Below, piece by piece: positions 50,701 through 62,700 of a stretch of DNA of 64,000 bases. Source of the stretch: JANNSO01 sp964485395. Its GTDB lineage: Bacteria > Spirochaetota > Spirochaetia > Treponematales > UBA12059. Numbering within the stretch: position 1 is the stretch's first letter; the number at the start of each line of letters is the position of its first letter. The notes beneath the pieces were generated by a model, which ran no database searches, was not told where the DNA came from, and saw nothing but the letters and a program-made list of their open reading frames with translations. The stretch spans positions 5,853-69,852 of the forward strand of contig CAZAJF010000022.1 of assembly GCA_964485395.1 (NCBI GenBank). The letters run 5' to 3'. The position numbers and the translations under genes are program-made.

Positions 50701-53700
50701 TTCGGAAGGAAAGCATTATGTTAGCTTGCGGGGGCTGGACTCGCTTGAAAATACCGGGCCCGAGGAAAAACTGGAATTTTTCATGGATAATGAGGCTCCT
50801 AAAATAGAAAGCATAAAGATAACCCAAACCGGAAAAACCTTAGGCGAGCAAGACTTCGCGTCCGCCGCCAATTTTACGGCAAGCATAGAGGCAACGGATT
50901 TAAATCTTATGAATAGTCCGGAATCGCCGGGTAAAATCGTCGCGTATCGCGGGGCTTGCGATAAATCCAAAGAACCGACGGAAATCCTCAAGGCTGCTGC
51001 ACTACCGGGCACAAGTCCCATCTTTGACGTGGTGAGTAAGGGCAGCGGCATTAATTACTTGCATATATGGGTGCAAGATGCGGCAGGCAATGAAACTTAT
51101 ACGCAACGCGTCGTCATGGTAGATGATTCCAAACCCGGCATTCCGACGGTCTCGAGCCCGACGCATAAGCCGGCAATTGTCATAGAAGACGCGAGTATCC
51201 ATGGAGACGCCTCGTTCGCGATCAAGTCGACCAGCATGAGCGCGGCAGGGATCGCCTCATATCCGTGGGTGCTGAGCACCGTGCTGAACTCGATTGCAAC
51301 GAAAGTGTCCAGCGGCAACGCCGATGGCGGACCCGAGTCTGAATTATTATTACGAGGATTGCCCGACAACGAACGTGATTGTTTCTACTCGCTTTCGGTA
51401 ACGGCACTGGGAAACAATGGAAAGGAAAGCGTACCCCGGGATTATACGTTCCGGATCGATTCCAGGCCGCCTACGGGACTTCGTTTGTATTCCACCCCGC
51501 AGGCAGATAGCACCGCCCAATACAATGAACCTACTACGAAGGTATATTGGATGCAGCCGGCCGATATGACGGGCGTCAAAACCTATTATTATAAAGCCAT
51601 GAAAGCCGAGTCGTGGGTTGATTGGCTTGACGGCGAGCCGATCGACGCAACGTGGACGCCCCTGACGGCAAAAGAGGTGGAATTAAACCTTAAGCAATCA
51701 ATGGCTCCCGCGTTGAGCGGAAGCGTCATCGTCGGAGTTTTAGCCGAAGATTGGTCGGGCAACAGGATGTTCGCCAAAAAAACCATGCAATGCGATTTCA
51801 TAAAGCCGCTTCTCGAAGAATTGCCGGACGGGCAAGATAGCAAGAAAAGCATACGGATAAGCAAACCCGAAGACAAAGCCCGGCTGGTTGAGTGGGGGAT
51901 GCCGAGCGACGCGGATAGCGGCATTGCATACCTCGCATTGCGGCTTTCCAGCCTGCGGGCCGGCGTTCCCGAGCGCACTATTGTCCTGGCGTGCGAAAAC
52001 GGCGAGATTCCACGGAATTACCTGTTCGAAAATCTCGTTGACGATTCCACCTATACTCTTATGGTACGGATTTCGGATCGCGCGGGAAATACGAGCGACT
52101 ATTACCATGCCTTCAGCATGGACGGTACCGCGCCTCCCGACAAGATAAGCTATCCATACTCCGCGAGTTTCGGCGGGATCTCGGTGGCCGGCGACCGAGT
52201 GGCCCTCGGCGATGAAATAAGTTATGAAAATATTACATTAAATTTTCAGGAAGGGTACCCGGTGATCCTGGTGGCGATGGACTCAGAAGGTCTGGAAACG
52301 CGAACTCCGGTCCGGTCTCTCGCGGCAGGAGGAGATCCTGGGGATATAGCCTGGGACGAAGCCGGGATCGTATCCTTCAGGACCTCGGCGGCTGCAGGCG
52401 AAATATACGAGATAAAAGCGGACGGATTCGTGATTCGCGCGCGGCAGATATCTTTTACGGCTACCTTGGGACTTTCTTGTGAAAACGCCCTGTATCACAG
52501 GTATTACCGCCGAAATGACGGAGAGGGTGCCGCGCAAGCCGTATCCATGGGCACCGCAAGAATCGGTTTCCCCCATCAGTTAGGCATTCGCGCGGCTTCC
52601 GTCGCGAGTATTGAATCTTTTTTAGCTGCTATAAAAACGGCCTTGCCCCCGCCCTTCGATTTTACCAATGCGTATAGCGTTTCAGGGGCAAGCGCGATGG
52701 AGTTGGCCGCCAAGCGTGAGCAGCTGTACGGAACTCCGGAAAAACCTCTTGCTTTCGATTCCTCATATTTCGACCGTAATGGCTTTAAGATCCGCGCCGC
52801 CATCGGCAGCGACGAGAGCGAACGGCATGCTATACGCCTTGAATCCGTCGCGGTCCTTCCCGGAGGCTCGGAGGCGGAAGGCAGGATCGAGTCGACGCCG
52901 CATAATCCCGTTTCGTTGACGATGCAAAGCACGAAATATCTCCTGGTAAACGCCGAGTTGCGCGGAAAGAATTTGATCGTCAACGAAGCCACCTTCGCGC
53001 TTCCCGCAGGCTACGAGCCTTCGACGGCGACTGTTCGAAATTTTACGTTGGATGGCGCCAGCGGAATCGTAAGCGAAGGACGATTTTTCTCATGTTCTCC
53101 CATCAAGACGACCGGTCCAGGCGGGGAAATAGTTTCCTTCGCCTCCATCAGGCTAAACGAGGTCGGGCAACTCATGGCATCGGGAACCGTAAAACCTATT
53201 GGCACCACCGAACTTTCGGTTTACGGCGTCTTGATAAACAGTAACGGAGCGGATTGGTTGCTTGGCGGAACAATTACTGATTTCCTCGGCTTCGTTCACG
53301 GGTTTCAGATAGAAAGCAGTGATGCAAAGTTTATGCAAAAAGGGCTTTTGCTTACAAGCGCCGCGCTTACGTATAGGGGCAAAACTCTTTCCATCGCCAA
53401 CCTGGGACTCAGGACCGAAAAAGCTTCCGTCACCGGCGGGGCAGATGACTACAATGTGTGGCAAACAGGAAGCGGAACCGAAACCATTTCGGTTGTCGGC
53501 GGCTATGGCGAGTATTTCCTTACGGATTTTTCAGTGGAAGTAGCGGGTTTCTTCTCTTCCGCCCTGGTTCCCGCAACGAGGGATACCTTTCTTGACGTTT
53601 CCACGGAAGGTAAACTTAAATTTACGCATACCAGGCTTTTTTCGGATAACAGCGTCAGGGGCGCCATGGCGGAAACAAGGATAGCCCTGGGGGGCTACAT

Positions 53701-56700
53701 AACCCGGGCAAGAAACCTCGTTTTTGACGCTGCGGCCATAATGGTCGAAGCGATGAGCATCAACGCCCCTTCGGGTTTTACGCCGGCGACCTTCGACTTG
53801 TACGGCGCCGAGTTCAAGGCTTCCGGGATCATGATACCGCCCGAAGCGCCAATAAGCGCCTCCTACGCGTTCGACTCGTGGCTCGTGGCGCTGGAAAGAA
53901 TAACGTTGGATTCAAGCGGCCTGGGCGGATCGGGCATGCTCATGCTGCCTGAATCATTGGGCTCTTACGCGGTGGGCTATCCGTCGTTCCGAGTAACAAG
54001 CGCGGGGGTCGTACTGAGCGGAAAGGCGACCGTCGACGCGACGGCACGCGTACACGGCTGGGACGTCGGTATCGAACGGTCGGAGTTGACCGACGTCGGT
54101 GGGGCTTACCTTCTTTGGAGCCCGGTTGCCGTGGTTTCGCTTGCTCCGATGAATCCTGGCTCGCTCGTCTTCAAGGACCTGAAGCTGGCCGCCGATGGAA
54201 CCGTCGTGTCCTGCGAAGCCGGATCGGCTCCCATCGCTTTTACGTCAACGAATGGTTATAAAATAAATACAGGTGACTATAATATCGGCTCTGGATTCAT
54301 CGAGCTCGGCGGAACCATACTCCCTTACTGGTGGCCGATGAATTCCGGCATCCGCTACGGTTCCGGAGGGCTTCGGCTGCTGTCCGACGGTTCGGTCGTG
54401 AGCTGCTCGACTGCGGATCAAGCCGCGTACGAATTCTCAGGCTGGAAAATATCGGGAAGCACGGTATCGTTTTGCCATGACAGAATCACCCTGGGGGCAA
54501 ACAGCGTCAGATACTTGAACAAGACCGTGGAGCTGGGTGAATTGATTTTCTCGACGGATGGAATCCTTCTTGGCGACGCGCGGCGCCAGGACACGCAAAG
54601 CCTTGACTTATACGGAGGTCAGTTCATTTTCATCGAATCACGATTCGACGAAAATGGCCTTGCCGTAAAGGCGTTCGTCTCGCTGGACAGCCGGCTCGGA
54701 GGTTATAGCCTTGTTTTCGATGAAGTCAGGCTTTTCCAGGATGGTTCTTTTTCCGTGGCATCGAGCATTCCGCGTTTCTCTTTCGACCTTGGGGGTTTTA
54801 CCTTTGAATTCGAAGATGTCTGGCTTTCGGGCGGCGGCTTGAAATTAGGCTCAGCCGCGATAACGCTTCCTGAAACGCTCGAATCAAAGCAGATACGGCT
54901 GTACGGCCTTACCGTAACGTCTACCGGTCAATTCCAGCTTGCAGGGTCGAGCGTGGACCCGATAAAGCTTTGGGATATGTGGTTTGGAATAGATAACCTG
55001 TCCATAGCGGGTGACGTGGTATCCCTCGAGGGCTTTATAGGGTTACCGGACACGGAATCGCTGGGGCCGCTCGCGGGACGTAAAGTCGCGATCGATAAAT
55101 TCGAGATAAGCACGTCGGGTACCGTCAAGACATTCGATGCGGCGCTTGCCGGGGAGTATACGATTCCCCTAGCGGATGCCTGGGCATTGAAAGCCGATAC
55201 CTTCGGGTTCAAGTATGAGGATGGTTCTCCCTGGCTTATGCTCAAGAATGGAGCAATCGTCTTTCCTCCGGAATTTCCCGTATCAGAAGCGTATATCAGC
55301 GAAGTTGCCTATAATCTCGAGACCCGGAAATTTAATTTCGAGGATCTAGGGGCCAAGCTGGAAAATTGCGGTCTGGAAAAATGGGGCATGACCTTTTCGC
55401 TCTCCCGCATCGATTTTATGACAGAGGCGAGCGATAGATCTAAAATAACGAAATGTGGATTTACGGGTAACGTTAAATTTCCTGCGGACACGGAAAATAT
55501 TCCCGAATTCCTGTCCGGTAAAAATCTGTCCATCAATAAATTCGAGATAGGCTTTAATGGAAAACTCGGCGAAATCAACGTGTCGCTCACCGGTTTGCAT
55601 GGAAAACTATCCAATGAGATAGATCTTTTTGAACTGAAAGACGGATCGCTCCAATTCAATAAAGAAGGAGAATCGGTGGTCATAGCCATCGGAGGGTCGC
55701 TCGTATTCACCGAAAACGCGCCGGGCACCTTGCCCGGAAAATACCTGAGCCTGGGCAACCCCGCCAAGGGAAACTTGCCTGCGGTACAGGGATTCGTCTT
55801 TGATTTTGAGCGAAAAAAAATACTCGCGCTGAGTGCCGGAGCTTCGGATATTACCATGGAGATGGGCAATGTCAGCCTTGAGAAATTGGGATTTTCCGTT
55901 TCATGGAATCCTTCGACACAAGCAGGAACCATGGGCATCAAGGGTTATCTACGACTTCCCGCCACCTTGCCCGAGGGCTTGGCGGGAAGCTTGGCTGGTA
56001 TCGATGATTTTAGTATCCAGACGGACGGTACGATCAAGTCGTTCCAGGCGAGCTATGCAAGTCCGACCGGCGCGGCATTCAAGGCGATAGGAAAAATACA
56101 GCTCTGCGACGTGAAGCTCTCCGTCTCCTCCGACAATCTATCGGAGCGGAATCCCCGAATGCTCTTTTCGGCGGGAACGAAAATACTGCTGCCCGAAGGC
56201 GATTTCCCGAAAGGCATCGGCGGAACGAGCGGTACCGCGGCCATGACCTTCAGCGCGGCAAATGGAATCGAGACGGTTTCGGCCATCATCGAACTGGCCC
56301 CTGAGATTGTGTTATTCGATACTCTGGCGCTTCGTTCCGGAAAAATCGGATTCGCCAAAGGAGCCGGACCTACCGTCGTCATCACGGCCGCGGGAACCCT
56401 GGTACTTCCATCGTCGTTTCCCCAGGGCTTGGCCGGCCTGCCTGTGGGCGGTTCAATCGTATTCGACACGAACGGCGTAATTTCCGCCTTGGATATCAAG
56501 ACAAGCGGAATAAATCTCGACGTTTTTGAAGGCTGCGCAAAGATAACCAACGGTTCTTTGGGTACGGCGAAAGGTCCCGGTCAGGACGAACTCGTGTTTA
56601 CGGTTTCCGGCGGAATCCAGCTGGTTTCAGCCGGGCTTCCGCAAAGCGTGCGGGACGCGACTTTCGTCATCGATCCGCTGGTCGTTTCAACGACGCGGGG

Positions 56701-59700
56701 CCTACTCGATTTCTCCGCCGGAATACAGGCGGGCAAGCCGATTGAATTCCCGCTGGTCAGCGGCATTATCGCAGGCATCACTACGTTGAGGCTATCCAAG
56801 TCGGATGTCTCAGTCTCGGCATATATCACTCTCCCTGAAAGCTATCCGACCCCGCTGGGCGGCATGCAGCTTGTCCTTGAAACCCTGACGATGGACTGGA
56901 ATGGAAAAATCAAGGCTTTAAGCGGCGGTATCGGGGCCGCTAAAATCAGCCTTTTGGGCTTTGACGCCTCGATATCAAAACTTTACATCAACCCCGAAGG
57001 CGCAGGATTGGAATCGTGCATCATCACCTTACCCGCCAATTTCGGCAGCATGGGCGGAAAAACCGTCGGAATGAAAAACGCAGTTTTTGAAAAGACAAGC
57101 GGCGAGTTTTCCGCCGAGTTCGTAATCCCCGCGCTTACCGCCGATTTCATGGGGTTTACGGTCGTGCTCGACCAACCTTCCCTGGATATCCCCAATAAGA
57201 AAATATCATTCGTCAGCGCCAGCTTGAAGATGCCGGATTTCACCGGCGGAGCAAAAATAGCCCTGAACGGCGTAAGTCTGTCGCCCTCGGGATTTGCCGT
57301 ATCGGGAGGCGCGTTCACCATTCCGGATTTCAAGATAGAAGGCGGTCTCGGTTTTTCCAACCTGCGGGCAGACTTTGCCCTCTATAATCCGCCCAATGCC
57401 GACGGGGAACGATACTCGATCTTGGGCGGCGGTTGCATGACGATACCCGGCGCGGGAATTTTTTCCGCGGAAATATCATTCTCCAATAAATCGGTAACGT
57501 ATCCCATCGGCCTGAAACGGGCTTATTTCTCGTACTATGCCGGCAATGCGGGATTGGCGCTTCCGGGAACCGGTCTTTCGCTGAACGGGATACGCGGCGG
57601 CATAGCATTCGGCAAGCCGCAGCCAGGAGAGATGCCGCCGGCCCTTGAGAGCTTTTTTGATAAGGGAACGCGACTTCAGCTGGGCTTGCGATTTCTGGAT
57701 ACGGCCACAATCGGAAACGTGCTTTTGGCCGATGCCGATGTTTGGATCGACGTAATGGATTGGGATTGGGCTTTCAGCGCAAAAATGACCGTATTGAAAG
57801 GTACGTTCAATTTAAGCGCAAACGTGATAGCGGCGCTTACGAAGCAGGGTTTCTACGCCAACATGGGCGTAAAGCTCGTCTTCGTAGAAGGCAATTTGGA
57901 ACTGTGGGTATTCTGTCCAGATGGAAGCGAAACGAAATTCGCGGGATCCGGCTTACTCCAATTCGGCTTGGTTCCCGGCGCGATATACAAGACAAAAATT
58001 CTCGGAAAGCAAATTAATATTCCGGCGGAATATTGCTTATTGCCAGGTATACATGCGGAATTCGGAGATTTTACCGATGGAAGGCAAGGCTTCAAAGCCT
58101 TCATAAACGTCCCGTTTTTTAACTCCGTCGGCGTATTTGCATCGAATAGCGGATTGAGTTTGGACATCCAGGGCTTAACCTTGATGAAACCGTCCGCGGC
58201 ATCGTCGAGTTCGACGGTCTCGCGAGATATCGGCCGAGGCGCAAAATTCTCCGAACCCGGCATACGGATCGACGATAAACGTTTTATAACGCCAATGACG
58301 ACGGCCGCGTACGGTTTTTCAGTGCCCGGCCAAGGAGTATCCAAGCAAAAATCCACGAACTCCAAGAAAAACCGCGGGGCTTTTTCCCCGATCGATGAAA
58401 CCCCGGAGTACGGTAACGTTTCCGCGTACGAGCGAATCATTTTTATCGTGGCCTTTACGGAAGGCGACCCGGCTGTTTGCGTCGTATCCCCTTCGGGCCT
58501 GGTTTATCGGCCTGGAGATCCCGGCTTGGAAAGCCAATATGCGGAAAACGCGATTATGTTCGCCGTTTCGTCCATGGAAGTTGGTGCATGGGAAGTCCTG
58601 GTCGACGGAGTTGCGGAAGACAGCTACGAAATAAGCGCGCTGGTCAAGGCTACGGTGCCTTCCCTTACGCTGGAAGAGCCCGCCTACGACGATATGCGCG
58701 CCAGCGATGATATTTTCGTCATGGGCAGCGTTGACCGCGATAGAGGAATCGTCAAGGTATACGCATCGGCGGAGGATAAGCTGTCCGGCATGGAGATAGG
58801 CAGGCTCGCGGTAGGCGCGAACGGCGCTTTCTCCGGAAGAATCCCGGCGGGAAGCCTTCCCGACGGCCGTTATAAAATATATACATCTTTCGATCAGCCG
58901 GACGCCTTGGCGGAATCCCGCAGATATGCTCCCGGTTCAATCATGTTAGACAGGTCCTCGATCGCCCTTACGGCGCCCGAGTCGCTCTTAGCTGCCGAAA
59001 CCCAGCCCGGAACCGTAACGCTGTCCTGGATCGACGAAAACGGTTTGGCCGCGCGAGGCTTCAGGCTGCTCTATGCAAACGCCGCGAGGGGAACCGTCGA
59101 ATCTCTCTACCTTGGAAACATTCGCTCGGTCGTCTTTCCCAACTTTGCGCCGGGGGACGACGTAACGTTCAGCATCGTGGCCGTCGATTCCCTGAATCGG
59201 CAAAGCCATCCATCAGGCCAAGTTCGAATTGTTATGGGCGGACCCAAGCCCGGTGTGAATTCACCGCGAGTCTTCATGCGTGAAATTCCCGTGATCGCCG
59301 AGATAAACGGGCTGACGACGGGCATTCTCGCCGTCGGCATCGACGACTTTTCGCCAACGGAAGACGCTTCGAGGATCATTACCGCCAGCGCTGCATGGCC
59401 TTCTGAGAAAGGCGCGCTTGGAGACATTACCGCGCAGTTCCCGTTCCAGACGAGGGCGGAGGCGAAGGGAATCTCCCTTGAATGGAAAATAGCCTTGTCC
59501 GATACCGTGGCTCCCGGCCGCTACGAACTGCCCGGTACCATACGGAACATGGCCAACGGGGCGCTGTCGTGCGACATTACCTTCGTGGTGGACGCAGTGT
59601 ATCCGGTCGTTACCCTCGATACCGCGCTGCCAAGGGAGTGGAACAGTAAGGCAGAGCAAAGGCTCTCTGTGTTCGGGAGGGGTTTTTTACCGGGAACCCG

Positions 59701-62700
59701 CGTTTTCCTAGGCGACGACGAGCTTGCGCTGGAAGAAAAAGGCTTGAGTTATACGACTATAACGGCAATTGTTCCCGCAGGCGCTAAGTCGGGGGCCAGA
59801 ACCCTTACGGTGCGTGGCCCCGGGGGATCGGAGGCGAAGCTGTCGGTGAGGGTATCTTCGCCCGACTGGATGGGAATGCTCAAGACCGCACTCGTGGAGG
59901 CGCAGGCCGGAACGAGCGCGCGCTATCACATCCGGGTGGATGGGATAGAAGGATTCGAAGATTTGGCACGCTTCGTTCCGGTTTCGCTGCCGGAAGGCTG
60001 GTCGTGCGAGTTTGATTCGATAGCGGCCGGCCACACGGGAGTCCTTAGCTTGGCCATACCCTCGGGCGCGAGCTTAGGCATGTACGAGACCATAGTGGAA
60101 GGCAGCGGAAAGAAGCGTTTTACGCTTCGTACGAAGGTGGTTAAAGAGGCGCCGACACCCAGTATTTCAAGCCTGTCCCAATCGGCAGGATTCCCGGGGA
60201 GCACGGTTACCGCGTATGGGTACGGGTTTGGCCAAGACTCCGTCGTTACGCTTGCGGCCCTGGAATGCGAACGAGTTACGCAAGATGACTCGGAAATAAC
60301 GTTTATTATCCCGGATGCCGCGGTATCAGGAGATATACTTATAACTCGAAGCGGCATCGCCTCGAATTCCGCCTCGTTCATGCTGAGGACCCGCGGATTT
60401 TCTATACACCCGGAAATATCGAACATAGAACTGCAGCCTGGCGAGAGGCGCCTCGTAAGCCTGGCGCTTGCCGGCTATTCCGATGCGGTAAGCCTAAAAG
60501 CCACATCCGGAGATAGCATGGGGATTTCCGGGGTATTGTCTTGCGCGAGCATTACGCCAAACGCGACGCTGAGCTGCGAAATTACCGCGTCTTCGCTTGC
60601 AGCAATGGGCAGCTACCCGTTGACGATAAGCGGTATCAGCCGGGGATTTTCCTCAAGCGCCATTATCACCGTTACCGTTATAAATGCCTTTGCCCTGGAA
60701 AGCGCAGCGCTCGCCAAGGGAATGCTTGACAGTATCTACAGAGAGCGCCTAGGCGCAGTAAACGGAATCGGCAGGATCTCGTATGAAATCTCACAGGGGG
60801 CTTTGCCCGACGGCTTGCGCCTGCTTCCCGAGGGAATCATAGACGGAAAGCCTTCCGAAGTAGGGAATAAAATATTCACTATTAAGGCGCGGGACGGACG
60901 CAGGCGCGAAAGTGAGCGCGAGTATTCGATTTTAATAGAAGAAAGCGCGTGGGCGCAGCTTGGCCGGGACGGCGGCAGGTCCCGCTACGCGGACTCGGCG
61001 TCCCCCGCTGATGCCAGGTCTGCCTGGACCGCCAAAGTACCGGGCAAGGCAACGGCGCTTATTACCGGATCTGGAAAGGCCTGGGTAAGCTACGAGAGTT
61101 CGACGGGCGATGCAGCTTCCGGAATAGCGGCCTATTCAAGGCAGGGAGCTCTCGCCTATATAATTCCAGGCAAGGTATTCTGGTGCGCATATGCAGGCGG
61201 AAAGCTCTATACGATACAGGATGGTTATGGACTTCGGGCGCTTGACCCGGATACCGGTAACGTAATCTGGTCGCGCGAGGCCGTTTCGTCCGCAGCTTGC
61301 GACGGCTCCGTAATCCTTGCCAGAAGCGACAAAGGCGGCATCGCCCTGAACGCAAGCGATGGGAGCCTGGTTGAGGAAAATATTCCCGTGCCCGAAGACC
61401 TCGGCAAAACACTGTGGCGGGAGGGCCGCTGCTATTCATGGTCCAAGAAAATAATAAGCGCCACGCAGGGGCCCGATCGCTATGCTTCGCGATCCGAAAT
61501 AATCGCGGTTTGCGCGGATGCCTATGGTTTTGCACTTATGGATGCGCGGGGCGAGCTGGTGTTGCTGGACTCCAATCTAGTCCCGCAAAAAAGGCTCAGA
61601 GCCTACTCGGAAGAATATTTGATAACAGAACCGAGCCTTTCGCTTACCGAGAGCTCGGTGCTGGTCAGCGATGAAACCGGAACAAGGGAATTTTCCAGGC
61701 TTACGCTGAAAGAATCCTGGTTCGCACCCGTGCGGGGATTGCTTGCGACGGCGCGAGAAAAAGCCTTCGTGGCTGGGGATTTGGGAGTAAGGGCGATCAA
61801 TCGTTACTCAGGTGCCGCAATCTGGAACGATGTAGGATCGTTCACCGACATCGCCCTGGCGGGAGACCGACTCTATGCCACGGATAATAAATTCACGCTG
61901 CGCTGCTACGACGCACCGGACAATGTGGCGCCGCCGAATACGCGCCTGAATACGGTGCCTCCAGCGCCAGACGGATTATCGGGATGGTTCAAGACGATTC
62001 CCGCGTTCAGCGTAGAAAGCAGGGACATAGACGGATACGTACAGACAATCATGGAGCAAAGCGGGGAGGGCGACTGGGGCCCTTATGCAAGTCCTCGCCC
62101 ACTGGGTGAGGGCTGCTGCACGATACAGGCATACGGCATCGACCAGAATGGCTGGCGCGGAGAAACCGCGATGAAAGCCTACAAGGTGGACGTGACGCTT
62201 CCCGAAACCCAGTGTTCCATAGAAGGAACCATACGAGAAACCGGCTGGTATGGCGGTCCCGTGGTCTTGACTCTGAAAGGCAACGATGAACTGTCTGGAC
62301 TATCCCATATCCAAATTGAAGGGCGAGCGGACTACTCCGTCCAGATGCTTTTGGGAGACGGCTCGCACACCCTCAGGTACCGCGCGGTTGACAACGCTGG
62401 AAACGAGGAGAATTGGCATGCCATAACGATACTCGTAGACGGCCAACTGCCCGTGGCCGGCACGCAGATCAGGACTGAGCACGGCATAGCGCTGGTAAGA
62501 ATCGACGCAGCCGACGCGCACAGCGATATCGACCGCATCGAGTATCAAGTCGGCGGGGGCATGGTCCTGGCATACGATAAGCCGTTAATATTTATTCAGC
62601 CCGGAATGCATGAGCTTCGATATAGGGCCATAGACAAGGCCGGCAACGCCTGCGAATGGCAGCAGGCGCAGGTATTCGTGAGGGAATGGGGCTACCATGC

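Noticed and set aside
53700..54300. Possible phage tail-fibre origin of the giant gene
   Set aside because: No phage structural or lysis genes are near, and the domain mix (Ig, TIG, propeller, OmpL47) fits an exported surface protein better.
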